This document shows, one piece after another, positions 24,861-32,630 of a DNA stretch of 38,888 bases. The DNA lies in NCBI GenBank assembly GCA_010027845.1, contig RGUL01000015.1:1-38888 (forward strand), given 5' to 3'. Position 1 is the first letter of the stretch. The number at the start of each line of letters is the position of its first letter. The notes beneath the pieces are model-generated. The model was not told the origin of the DNA. It did no database searches and saw nothing but the letters and a program-made list of their open reading frames with translations. The DNA comes from Gammaproteobacteria bacterium. GTDB lineage: Bacteria; Pseudomonadota; Gammaproteobacteria; Steroidobacterales; Steroidobacteraceae. A program made the position numbers and the translations under genes.

Positions 24861-25211
24861 TTAGGCGAGTGCGGTGACCTGAATTTCCACGCGATATTCG
24901 GGTGCCGCGAGCTTCGCTTCGATGGTCGCACGCGCCGGTTTAGCGTCGTCGGCGACCCAAGCGTCCCACGCCCGATTCATGGCCGCAAAATCGCCGATGT
25001 CGGCGAGGTAGACGTTGGCGGTGAGGATGTGTCGTTTATCGGCGTCTACAGTCGCCAGCAGGCGATCGATCTCGGCCAGGATCTGCTGCGTCTGGCCTTC
25101 GACGTCCTGCGAGGTGTCGTTGGCGACTTGGCCGGCGAGAAAGATGAAACCGTTAGCGACCACGGCCTGCGACATGCGCACGCCGGCATCGATACGAACG
25201 ATCGAGCTCAT
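24861..25211 (-). CDS. RidA/YjgF family protein
   Basis: This 116-residue protein belongs to the RidA (YjgF/YER057c/UK114) family of small trimeric proteins. RMSQAVVANGFIFLAGQVANDTSQDVEGQTQQILAEID is typical, as is ANVYLADIGDFAAMNRAWDAWV and the C-terminal PARATIEAKLAAPEYRVEIQVTAL, which contains the Arg that in true RidA binds the carboxylate of imine intermediates. It may hydrolyse reactive 2-aminoacrylate-type enamines or a related substrate; subgroup cannot be fixed by eye. The ATG at 25211 starts at the conserved N-terminus. It is divergent from pgaB and precedes the ECF sigma gene by 66 nt on the same strand. Confidence 0.87.
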   Translation of the reverse strand: MSSIVRIDAGVRMSQAVVANGFIFLAGQVANDTSQDVEGQTQQILAEIDRLLATVDADKRHILTANVYLADIGDFAAMNRAWDAWVADDAKPARATIEAKLAAPEYRVEIQVTALA

Positions 25212-25315
25212 GAGTTGTCTAGCCTCTGCGGGGGTGATGCACGAATCGACGGCCAGGATTCTAGCATCTCGCATCCGCGACGATCGTTCAGACGCAGCGT
25301 AGACTAGGCAAATTT

Positions 25316-25325
25316 TAGGATAGGT
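25316..25325 (+). promoter_or_regulatory. Shared element before pgaB (copy 1)
   Basis: TAGGATAGGT ends 28 nt before the pgaB ATG. An identical 10-mer ends 27 nt before the cyclase ATG (29085-29094). TAGGAT fits a -10 box in four of six positions, so this could be a promoter core, but no shared -35 box is seen. Confidence 0.35.
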
Positions 25326-25353
25326 CACCGACGGTGGCCGGGGGATCGGATCG

Positions 25354-27318
25354 ATGATGTTGCGCGTTCTGCTCGCCGCACTGCTGCTACTCGGCATCGC
25401 ACCGACGGCGCATGCTGCGGAGTCCAGTCAATTAACGGTGCTCGGCTATCACGAAATCGCCGACCCGAAAGCCTCGCTGATCCCCGAGTACGCGGTCACA
25501 CCAACGATGTTCGTGCGCCAGATCGACTGGTTGCGGAACAACGGCTTCCATTTCGTCAGCGTCGACGACGTGCTCGCCGATCGCGCCGGCCTGAAACGCC
25601 TGCCCGAAAAATCGATTTTGCTGACCTTCGACGACGGTTATCGCTCGGTGTACGACTACGCCTGGCCGATCCTCAAAATGTTTCGTATCCCGGCCGTGAT
25701 CGCGGTCGTCGGCAAATGGGAAGACTCCGTCGGACAAGTCGATTTCGACGGTCGCAGCAAGCCGCGCGACTATTTCATGACCTGGGACGAGTTGCGCGAG
25801 ATGAGCGCGAGCGGTTTGGTCGAGGTCGCGAGCCACAGCTATGACCTGCATCGCGGCATCGACGGTAATCCGCAAGGCAATCGCCAGCCGGCGACGGTCA
25901 CGCGCCACTACCACAAAGAAACGAAACACTACGAGTCGGAAGCGGACTACGAAAAGCGCATCGCAGCCGATCTTAAGGCCAACAGCGACGCGATCCGCAA
26001 ACACGTCGGACGCGCACCGCGCGTGATGGCCTGGCCATTCGGACGCTACAACCGCGTGCTACGCGAGACCGCGACGCGCCTCGGTATGCCGATCGGGCTC
26101 AATCTCGAAGACGGCGCTAACACCGCCTCGACGCCGCTGTGGGGCCTGCGACGCATTCTCATCGAACACGATATGAATCTTTGGGATCTCGGTCGCGAGA
26201 TCAAAATTCGCAATCTCGATCGCACCGACAACGATCGGCCGCAAAAAATCGCGCACGTCGATCTCGATTTCATCTACGACGAGGACGAGACGCAACAAGA
26301 GCGCAACCTCGGGCATCTGCTCGACCGTCTGACTTGGCTAGGCGTGACGACAGTCTATCTGCAAGCCTATTCCGACCCCGACGCCAACGGCTCGGCGGGC
26401 GAAGTTTATTTTCCGAATCGGCACATCCCGATGCGCGCCGATCTCTTCAATCGTGTCGCCTGGCAAATTCGCACCCGCACGCCGGTGCGTAGGCTTTACG
26501 CCTGGATGCCGCTGCTCGCGTGGGAATTACCGGCCTCGTCACCTGCCGCACGCGACGTCGTCGTCACCTTGCCGAGCGAAAAGCGCGGACATCTCAACAT
26601 GGGCTACCGACGCCTCACGCCGTTCTCACCCACCGCGCGGAAGGTGATTCGCGAGATCTACGAAGATCTCGCGCGTAGCGCACAGTTCGAGGGCGTGCTG
26701 TTCCACGACGACATCACGCTGTCCGATTACGAAGACGGCAGCAGCTTCGGTCTAGCGCAATATCGATCGTGGGGCTTGCCGGGTTCCATCGAAGAAATCC
26801 GCAAGAGCGACGATCTCGTCGGTCGATGGACGATCTTGAAGATCAACGCGCTCGATAATTTCGCACTCGAGATGGCCGACGTGGTGCGTCAGCAGCAGCC
26901 GGCACTCGTGACCGCGCGCAATTTGTATGCGCAAGTCGCGCTCAATCCACGCGCGGAGGTTTGGTACTCGCAAGCCTACGAGAATTCTTTGGCGCGCTAC
27001 GACTTCACCGCGATCATGGCCATGCCGTACATGGAGAACGACCCCGATCCGAAAACGTTCTATGCGAACATGGTGGCGCGGGCCAAGGAGCGCCCGAACG
27101 GCTTGCGCAAAACCGTGTTCGAATTGCAGTCGGTCGATTGGCGTCACGACCAAAAACCGATCCCGACCGAAGAGATGGTCGAGACCATCAAACAACTTTA
27201 TCGCGCCGGCGCGATGCACGTCGGTTACTACCCTGACATGCTGTTTGAGAACCATCCAGCGCCCGCGCAGATGCGCGCGGTATTTTCTTTGAAAGACAAT
27301 AATCCAGAGGTCGACTGA
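25354..27318 (+). CDS. pgaB: Poly-beta-1,6-N-acetylglucosamine deacetylase/hydrolase PgaB
   Basis: This 654-residue periplasmic enzyme deacetylates the exopolysaccharide PNAG during export. It has a signal peptide (MMLRVLLAALLLLGIAPTAHA). The deacetylase domain runs from about residue 27 to 290, with TFDDGY (the two metal-binding/catalytic Asp) and ASHSYDLHRG. The C-terminal glycosyl hydrolase-like domain (about 300-650) includes LDFIYDEDETQQERNLGHLLDRL, ILFHDDITLSDYED-type residues around FHDDITLSDYEDGSS, and the final YYPDMLFENHP. Two-domain length matches E. coli PgaB (672). Here the lipobox Cys of many PgaB proteins is not evident, so it may be soluble in the periplasm. It is followed by pgaC 3 nt later. 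Confidence 0.93.
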   Translation: MMLRVLLAALLLLGIAPTAHAAESSQLTVLGYHEIADPKASLIPEYAVTPTMFVRQIDWLRNNGFHFVSVDDVLADRAGLKRLPEKSILLTFDDGYRSVYDYAWPILKMFRIPAVIAVVGKWEDSVGQVDFDGRSKPRDYFMTWDELREMSASGLVEVASHSYDLHRGIDGNPQGNRQPATVTRHYHKETKHYESEADYEKRIAADLKANSDAIRKHVGRAPRVMAWPFGRYNRVLRETATRLGMPIGLNLEDGANTASTPLWGLRRILIEHDMNLWDLGREIKIRNLDRTDNDRPQKIAHVDLDFIYDEDETQQERNLGHLLDRLTWLGVTTVYLQAYSDPDANGSAGEVYFPNRHIPMRADLFNRVAWQIRTRTPVRRLYAWMPLLAWELPASSPAARDVVVTLPSEKRGHLNMGYRRLTPFSPTARKVIREIYEDLARSAQFEGVLFHDDITLSDYEDGSSFGLAQYRSWGLPGSIEEIRKSDDLVGRWTILKINALDNFALEMADVVRQQQPALVTARNLYAQVALNPRAEVWYSQAYENSLARYDFTAIMAMPYMENDPDPKTFYANMVARAKERPNGLRKTVFELQSVDWRHDQKPIPTEEMVETIKQLYRAGAMHVGYYPDMLFENHPAPAQMRAVFSLKDNNPEVD

Positions 27319-27321
27319 GTC

Positions 27322-28575
27322 ATGTCGGCGGCCGTGTTCGACTTCGTCTTCTACTATCCGCTCGTCATGTCGGCGATCTGGATGGGTGGAGCGTTGTTGT
27401 TCTTCTTCACGCGCGAAGTGCGCGAGCCGCGCTATCAAAATCCGCCGAAACTGCCGAACACGCCGCCGGTGACCGTGCTCGTGCCTTGCTACAACGAGGG
27501 CCCCAACGTCGAGGAAACGCTGCGGCACGCGCTCGCACTCGATTATCCGGACTTCGAAGTGATCGCCATCAATGACGGCAGCCGCGACGACACCGGCGCG
27601 GTACTCGATCGCATGGTCGGCAGCGATCCGCGGCTGCGGGTCGTGCATCTCGCCTCGAACCAGGGCAAGGCGATGGCGCTGCAAGCGGGCGCATTGCTCG
27701 CGCGGCACGAAATTTTGATCGGTATCGACGGCGATGCGCTACTCGATCGTCACGCCGCACATTGGATCGTGCGCCACTTCGAAAGTGATCCGCGCGTTGC
27801 CGCCGTGACGGGCAATCCGCGCATCCGTAATCGCTCAACCTTGCTCGCGCGCGTGCAGATCGGCGAATTTTCTTCGACGGTCGGCATGATCAAGCGCGCT
27901 CAAAAAATGTTCGGCTGCATCTTCACGGTGTCGGGTGTGATTGCGGCATTCCGCAAGTCGGCAGTGCATTCGGTCGGCTATTGGAGCCCCGATATGCTCA
28001 CCGAGGACATCGACATTTCTTGGAAATTGCAGCGGGCCGGATGGGTGATCGATTTCGAGCCGCACGCGCTCGCATGGATTTTGACCCCGGAGACCGTCGG
28101 CGGATTGTGGCGACAGCGTCTGCGTTGGGCGACCGGCGGCGCACAAGTGTTCTTCAAAAATCTCGACGTTGTGCTGCACCCTTTCAGCTCGCCACTGTGG
28201 CCGCTGTTCATGGAGATGATCGCCAGCCTCGTGTGGTCTTATTTGCTCTTCGCGACGCTCGGACTGTGGGTGTTCGGCGAGCTGTTCCCCCCGGACGCCG
28301 TGGTGGTCGCCGAATCCTCGCCCGTCTGGCCGGGCTCGGCGGGCGAAATCCTCGGCACCGTCTGCCTGCTGCAGTTCGCACTCGGCGTCTGGCTCGACGG
28401 GCGCTACGACCGCGGCCTCGGCCGTAATTACTTCTGGCTGATTTGGTACCCGCTCGCCTTCTGGGTCATCCATTTCTCGGCCACCGTGGCCGCCTACCCC
28501 CGGGTATTGATTCGCGGGCGGAACAAACGCGCCCGTTGGACCAGCCCTGATCGAGGCATCCGTCCGCCAGACTAA
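27322..28575 (+). CDS. pgaC: PNAG synthase glycosyltransferase PgaC
   Basis: This 417-residue inner-membrane GT2 enzyme polymerises N-acetylglucosamine from UDP-GlcNAc. It has an N-terminal membrane helix (about 7-28), then the cytoplasmic catalytic domain: TVLVPCYNEGPNVEETL, AINDGSRDDT, the IDGDALLD D-x-D, TEDIDISWKLQ with the base Asp, and WRQRLRW (the QxxRW product-binding motif). Several hydrophobic segments follow (about 290-320, 340-360 and 370-395). In E. coli, PgaC acts with PgaD, and both respond to c-di-GMP. It starts 3 nt after pgaB, so both are certainly co-transcribed. Confidence 0.94.
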   Translation: MSAAVFDFVFYYPLVMSAIWMGGALLFFFTREVREPRYQNPPKLPNTPPVTVLVPCYNEGPNVEETLRHALALDYPDFEVIAINDGSRDDTGAVLDRMVGSDPRLRVVHLASNQGKAMALQAGALLARHEILIGIDGDALLDRHAAHWIVRHFESDPRVAAVTGNPRIRNRSTLLARVQIGEFSSTVGMIKRAQKMFGCIFTVSGVIAAFRKSAVHSVGYWSPDMLTEDIDISWKLQRAGWVIDFEPHALAWILTPETVGGLWRQRLRWATGGAQVFFKNLDVVLHPFSSPLWPLFMEMIASLVWSYLLFATLGLWVFGELFPPDAVVVAESSPVWPGSAGEILGTVCLLQFALGVWLDGRYDRGLGRNYFWLIWYPLAFWVIHFSATVAAYPRVLIRGRNKRARWTSPDRGIRPPD

Positions 28576-28576
28576 T

Positions 28577-28618
28577 TTTTACCGGGGAACTCCTCCGGCG
28601 ACTTTTTCCCGGGTAAAA
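28577..28618 (+). other. Imperfect inverted repeat between pgaC and pgaD
   Basis: TTTTACCGGGGA and TCCCGGGTAAAA pair along 12 bp with one mismatch, around an 18-nt loop, filling most of the pgaC-pgaD gap. TAAAAT at its right end also resembles a -10 box. It could attenuate, protect or process the pga mRNA, or reflect a separate pgaD promoter. A plain intrinsic terminator is unlikely as no T run follows. Confidence 0.4.
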
Positions 28619-28630
28619 TCGTGCCCCACG

Positions 28631-29038
28631 ATGTCCGACCCGATCATCATCGACGCTCGACGGCACTTGCGCTGGTATCAACGCCTGGCGTCGACGGGTG
28701 CTGCGTTGATGCTTTGGGCGGTGTGGATGTGGCTTTGGATGCCGTTCTTGCAACGCAAGCACGCCAATAATTTTCAGTTCGAAGAATCGAGTTTCGAACT
28801 CGTGAAACTCGCTTCGACCTTGGTCGCGATCGCTTGGTTGCTCGCGGTTTGGAATGCCCGCCGGCAACCGCAGCGCGTCACATCCAGCGCGCTGCAACCT
28901 GCTCCGCGTTTCGACCTGCCGACCTACGCTGCGCATTTCGGCCTCTCCGAAAGCGATCTCTCGCGCAGCGTGCAGAGCGCCACGGTGATCGTGCACCACG
29001 ATTCCGCCGGGCGCATCGTCACCCTCGAGCCCCGCTAA
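28631..29038 (+). CDS. pgaD: PgaD-like accessory protein for PNAG synthesis
   Basis: This 135-residue protein resembles PgaD: a short cytoplasmic start (MSDPIIIDARRHLRWYQRLAS), two membrane helices (about 23-38 with WAVWMWLWMPFL, and 58-76 with LASTLVAIAWLLAVW), and a short C-terminal domain ending SATVIVHHDSAGRIVTLEPR. In E. coli, PgaD is stabilised by c-di-GMP binding and activates PgaC. Sequence conservation is low in this family; position directly after pgaC and topology are the best evidence. No pgaA (outer-membrane porin) gene occurs in the window. Confidence 0.78.
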   Translation: MSDPIIIDARRHLRWYQRLASTGAALMLWAVWMWLWMPFLQRKHANNFQFEESSFELVKLASTLVAIAWLLAVWNARRQPQRVTSSALQPAPRFDLPTYAAHFGLSESDLSRSVQSATVIVHHDSAGRIVTLEPR

Positions 29039-29084
29039 GACTTCGAGACTCTCTCCGCCGCTTTCGCAGTCGGGGCTGCGAAGC

Positions 29085-29094
29085 TAGGATAGGT
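29085..29094 (+). promoter_or_regulatory. Shared element before the cyclase gene (copy 2)
   Basis: TAGGATAGGT, identical to 25316-25325, ends 27 nt before the cyclase ATG. It follows a small hairpin (TTCGCAG-TCGGGG-CTGCGAA, 29063-29082) that may mark the end of the pga transcript. Confidence 0.35.
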
Positions 29095-29121
29095 TTGCTT
29101 TTCTGGGGTGAGGGGTCGGCA

Positions 29122-30198
29122 ATGGCGAAGTTCTCGGTGGCGCACATCCGCAGCGGCGGTGTCGACTTAATCCTTTTTCCGGTATCCCCAGAGATCGCCA
29201 CGCTCAGCCCGGCGGACCAGGGCGCGGTGCTGCGGCAAGTGCAGAGCCTCTGCCGCTCCGCCGGCCTCGCCGGTGAAGCGATTCCCGTTTGGCAGGCACC
29301 GAACGGCATGAAGTTCTTCGCACACGAACGCTTCCATCAAATCTTGCGCGGCCACATGACGCCCGAGTTTTTGAAAGCGAACATCAACAAGGACATCAAC
29401 GCACCGCAGATCACCGGCAACATGGCCCGCATTCTGGGCGATGTCGCCTCGCACGGCCTGAGCGCTTCGATGCAAGTGCACACGCCGAGCGCGCTGGCAC
29501 CGGCGGCCGGGTCGAATACCGCGGGCGACCAAGGTAACGCGCTGCCATCGATTTTCGGCCGCGCTCGTGGCGACTATCCGATCCGCGTCGTCACACTACT
29601 GTTCACCGATCTCGTCGGCTCGACCAAGCTCAAACAAACCCACGGCGACACCCGCGCCCTCGAGGTGCTCAATCTGCACCATGCCTTGGTGCGCAAACTT
29701 CTGGCGGCGAGCGCGACGGGTGAGGAAGTTTCGACATCGGGCGACTCGTTCTTTTTGGTGTTCGGCACACCCTCTGAGGCGGCGGCCTTCGCGTTGCAAT
29801 TGCAGGCGAATCTGCGCGACGTCGACCAAACCGATGGTGTTCGGGTACAAGATCGCATCGGCATCCACTGTGGCGAAGTTTATGCGGACGCTGCCAAAGT
29901 CGCCGGCAAGACCTTCGACTTCAATGGCATCAACGTCGACACCGCTGCGCGCGTGATGTCGCTCGCCGCAGGCGATCAAATCTTGATGACCCGCTTCGCC
30001 TTCGACAATGCGCATTTGACCCTCAAAGGTCATGAGATTCCCGACGTCGGTCACCTAACGTGGCGCCATCACGGTTTGTACGAGGTGAAGGGCGTTGCCG
30101 ATCCGATCGACATTTGCGAGGTGGGCGAAACGGGTCGCGCGAGTTTGAAGGCGCCCCCGGACGCCGAAAAAGCCCATCGCGTGCAGCCGAAGCACTGA
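29122..30198 (+). CDS. Atypical class III adenylate/guanylate cyclase domain protein
   Basis: This 358-residue cytoplasmic protein has an N-terminal region of about 145 residues with no fold I recognise and a C-terminal class III cyclase homology domain (about 154-335). Metal-binding Asp163 (LLFTDLVGST) and Asp208 (SGDSFFLVF), Asp267 in DFNG (adenine-specifying position), and Arg277 of TAAR are kept. Two positions differ: the substrate-specifying Lys is Ser204 (EVSTSGD) and the catalytic Asn is Asp273 (NVDTAAR). So cAMP synthesis is uncertain. No membrane segment is seen. ATG 29122 is preceded by GGGGTGAGGGG-like purines. It follows pgaD by 83 nt and shares an upstream 10-mer with pgaB. Confidence 0.78.
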   Translation: MAKFSVAHIRSGGVDLILFPVSPEIATLSPADQGAVLRQVQSLCRSAGLAGEAIPVWQAPNGMKFFAHERFHQILRGHMTPEFLKANINKDINAPQITGNMARILGDVASHGLSASMQVHTPSALAPAAGSNTAGDQGNALPSIFGRARGDYPIRVVTLLFTDLVGSTKLKQTHGDTRALEVLNLHHALVRKLLAASATGEEVSTSGDSFFLVFGTPSEAAAFALQLQANLRDVDQTDGVRVQDRIGIHCGEVYADAAKVAGKTFDFNGINVDTAARVMSLAAGDQILMTRFAFDNAHLTLKGHEIPDVGHLTWRHHGLYEVKGVADPIDICEVGETGRASLKAPPDAEKAHRVQPKH

Positions 30199-30216
30199 TC
30201 ACGGCGAAAAACGCAG

Positions 30217-30645
30217 CTAACGATGCGGACGCATGCTCTCCCAGGCATTTCGCCGCTCGAGGTCCGCGCACGCGTAAGCGGTGTCCAGCAATACTTGCGT
30301 CGAACCGTATTCGCGCTCACGCAATAATTTTTGTAATCGCTCTTCGATGCGCGCATTGATGCGCATCTTCTCGTCACCGCGATTGTAATCGCCGATCATG
30401 CGCGCCTCGATCGCGACGCGCGTACTTTCCAAACTCTTGCCGATGCGTCCGGTCCGCAGTTCGCCCGTGCCCGAATAGCGTTGTTGTGCGAGCGTCACGG
30501 CTTTGAAGCAGGTGATCAACACTTCGAGTCGATCGCCGTCGAGTTGCATCGTCTCGCCCCAGCGGCGCGGCAAGCCGTCTTCCGCCTGCCGCGAGCAGCT
30601 CGACAACATCGCCGCCAAGACGACGCACGCGACGCGAAATTTCAT
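30217..30645 (-). CDS. Putative lipoprotein, last gene after fliA
   Basis: This 142-residue protein starts with a lipoprotein signal: MKFRVACVVLAAMLSSC with a lipobox ending in Cys17. The mature part is charged and helical (RIGKSLESTRVAIEARMIGDYNRGDEKMRINARIEERLQKLL), with only a few further Cys residues. I recognise no family. Its ATG overlaps the stop of the preceding lipoprotein gene in an ATGA junction, so it is translationally coupled. The link to fliA through another ATGA suggests that both lipoproteins belong to motility or its regulation, which is inference from position only. It is convergent with the cyclase gene. Confidence 0.72.
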   Translation of the reverse strand: MKFRVACVVLAAMLSSCSRQAEDGLPRRWGETMQLDGDRLEVLITCFKAVTLAQQRYSGTGELRTGRIGKSLESTRVAIEARMIGDYNRGDEKMRINARIEERLQKLLREREYGSTQVLLDTAYACADLERRNAWESMRPHR

Positions 30646-31097
30646 TTCGCGAGTTCGACCTGCGGACCCGCGAACGCGGGTTTGACGTAGTAGCGCACGT
30701 CGCCGTTGACGGTCTGGCCGCCGTCGAAGTCTATCGTGTAATGAACTTTGGCCTTGCAGGAATACAGCGCGACGGTTTTGTCCCGAAACGACTGCACGAC
30801 TTGGTCGACTTTAGCCTCGACCGCCGCTGACGCCCAGGACTTACAAGATTGCATACACGCGTCGGAGTGCGCCGCCTCGCCGGAACACTGCAGCTTGAGA
30901 TCGGGTATTTTTTCGTAGAGCACGCGCTCGCATTGGTAGGCGAGATCGCGCGCGGCGGTGTTTTGGGTGAGCTTGACGACCTGATCAACGGCTTTCGGGT
31001 CTTCGCAGCTCGTCTCGGGGCTGCAGCCCGTCAGTGCGGCGATCAATAGCAGCGCGACTGCGCCGCACGGTATCGATCGGCTGCACGGAGCGATCAT
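30642..31097 (-). CDS. Putative cysteine-rich lipoprotein coupled to fliA
   Basis: This 151-residue protein has a signal peptide with lipobox ALTGC (lipid Cys at about 25), preceded by AVALLLIA. The mature part has seven more cysteines (SC, YQC, LQC, DACMQSCKSW and YSCKAKV), so disulfide bonds in the periplasm are likely. The end (VHYTIDFDGGQTVNGDVRYYVKPA) looks like beta structure. I do not recognise the family. The ATG overlaps the fliA stop (ATGA, 31094-31097), and its own stop overlaps the next lipoprotein ATG. The second codon region lacks a separate Shine-Dalgarno, in line with coupling. Confidence 0.72.
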   Translation of the reverse strand: MIAPCSRSIPCGAVALLLIAALTGCSPETSCEDPKAVDQVVKLTQNTAARDLAYQCERVLYEKIPDLKLQCSGEAAHSDACMQSCKSWASAAVEAKVDQVVQSFRDKTVALYSCKAKVHYTIDFDGGQTVNGDVRYYVKPAFAGPQVELAK

Positions 31098-31813
31098 GTC
31101 TTGCGGTCGACCTTCATGTTGGTGCGTAGTTTACCCGCGATCGCCGTGAGAATCTGGCTCACCCGCGATTCGCTAACGTCCAATACCGCGCCAATTTCTT
31201 TGAGCGTGAGCTCCTCGTCGTAGTAGAGCGCCACGACCAGTTTTTCGCGCTCGTTGAGCGCGGCGATGCCCTCGCGGATGCGGGCAACGACCTGTTGCTC
31301 ATCGACTCGCTCTTCGGGCGACGCATCGTCGCTCGCGAACTCGACGTCCTCGAGCGTGGTCGATTCGGCGAGGCCTTGGTTGCGGCCGCGAAGTTTGTGA
31401 TAGCGGTCGACGTCCATGCCGAGTTCGGCGGCGATCTGCCGATGGGTCGGAGCGACACCCGTCTCGTTGGCGAGACGCGCTTCGGCTTGGCGCGCCTGCA
31501 CCGCGACTTTGACCGTGCTGCGCGGCGCCCAAGACGCGCGCCGAATTTCATCGAGCATCGCGCCGCGAATGCGCAGCTTGGCGAACGTCTCGAAGTCGTT
31601 GCCGCGTTCCGCATCGAACGAACTCAAGGCTTCGATCAAACCCACGATGCCGGCTTGGATCAAATCGTTGATCTCGATCGCGGCGGGCAGTCGCGAGCGG
31701 AAGTGTGACGCGACGCGCTTGACGAGATTCAGATGCGCGGTCGGATCCGGATTAACGGCCACGGCTGCGTCGGTGCAACCCGCTACGGCTTGATACGACT
31801 CGACCGCTCTCAT
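31094..31813 (-). CDS. fliA: Flagellar sigma factor FliA (sigma-28)
   Basis: This 239-residue sigma-28 directs late flagellar, motor and chemotaxis genes. Region 2 includes LVKRVASHFRSRLPAAIEINDLIQAGIVGLIEAL and FETFAKLRIRGAMLDEIRRASW, which are typical of FliA. Region 3 shows PTHRQIAAELGMDVDRYH. Region 4 ends in EELTLKEIGAVLDVSESRVSQILTAIAGKLR. Length agrees with E. coli (239). The start overlaps the flhG stop in ATGA, and the stop overlaps a lipoprotein ATG. In many gammaproteobacteria fliA is followed by che or mot genes; here none lie downstream. FlgM, its anti-sigma, is not in the window. Confidence 0.95.
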   Translation of the reverse strand: MRAVESYQAVAGCTDAAVAVNPDPTAHLNLVKRVASHFRSRLPAAIEINDLIQAGIVGLIEALSSFDAERGNDFETFAKLRIRGAMLDEIRRASWAPRSTVKVAVQARQAEARLANETGVAPTHRQIAAELGMDVDRYHKLRGRNQGLAESTTLEDVEFASDDASPEERVDEQQVVARIREGIAALNEREKLVVALYYDEELTLKEIGAVLDVSESRVSQILTAIAGKLRTNMKVDRKT

Positions 31814-32622
31814 GACGCCTCCGCCGGACGCGCGACGGCGCGATCGAGCAAGAAGGTCTGCGGGCCGACGATCGGCGGCAGCGCAGCGATATTGTTGGCG
31901 ATCTTGCGTAACGCGGTCGCCGCCGGACTATCGGGGCGTTGTGCCAGCATTTCACGGCGACGTGTCGCTTGCGCGACGCTCGCGTCGTGCGGAATGACGC
32001 CCGCCAGCGTCAGCGGCAGACCCAGAAAGCGCATCGACACTTCGTTGAGGCGAACGAACACGCCTTCGGCGCGGCGGGCATCGGAAGTGTCGTTGACGAT
32101 CACTTCGATTTTTTGGAAACCGAAATCGCGATGCATGACTTTGATCAAGCCATAAGCATCGGCGAGCGATGCGGGCTCATCGCGCACCACGACCAACAGC
32201 GTATCGGCCAAACGCGCGAGTGTCGTGACGTGCGGACCGATGCCGGCACCGGTGTCGATCAACAACACGTCGGGAACTGGCGAGATCGCCGTCAAATCCT
32301 GTAGCACGCGCGCCAGGCCCGTGCCGTCGAGCTCGGCCATTTCGCGCATCCCCGAAGCACCGGGAATGATGCGCATGCCGAGCGGCCCATCGACCATGAT
32401 TTCCGGCAAGGTTTTCTCGCCGGCCACGACCGAGGAGATATCGAAACTCGGATTGATCCCGAGCAGCACGTGAACGTTAGCGAGACCGAGATCACCATCG
32501 AACAGCACGACGCGACGCTGCAACGCTGCGAGCGTAGCCGCGAGCTGCAGCGTGACGAACGTCTTACCGACGCCGCCTTTGCCGCTCGAGATCGCGATGA
32601 TGCGTGGCCGTTTGACGTCCAT
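31810..32622 (-). CDS. flhG: MinD-like flagellar number regulator FlhG (FleN)
   Basis: This 270-residue ParA/MinD-type ATPase limits the number of flagella, acting with FlhF and, in Pseudomonas/Vibrio, on the activator FleQ/FlrA. The deviant Walker A is SSGKGGVGKTFV near residues 12-23, followed by LFDGDLGLANVHVLLGI and Walker B LIDTGAGIG. The C-terminus has no extended MinD amphipathic helix that I can define. I chose ATG 32622, 8 nt after the flhF stop; a longer frame runs back into flhF with no conservation. The stop overlaps the fliA ATG. Confidence 0.92.
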   Translation of the reverse strand: MDVKRPRIIAISSGKGGVGKTFVTLQLAATLAALQRRVVLFDGDLGLANVHVLLGINPSFDISSVVAGEKTLPEIMVDGPLGMRIIPGASGMREMAELDGTGLARVLQDLTAISPVPDVLLIDTGAGIGPHVTTLARLADTLLVVVRDEPASLADAYGLIKVMHRDFGFQKIEVIVNDTSDARRAEGVFVRLNEVSMRFLGLPLTLAGVIPHDASVAQATRRREMLAQRPDSPAATALRKIANNIAALPPIVGPQTFLLDRAVARPAEAS

Positions 32623-32630
32623 GGTGCCGA

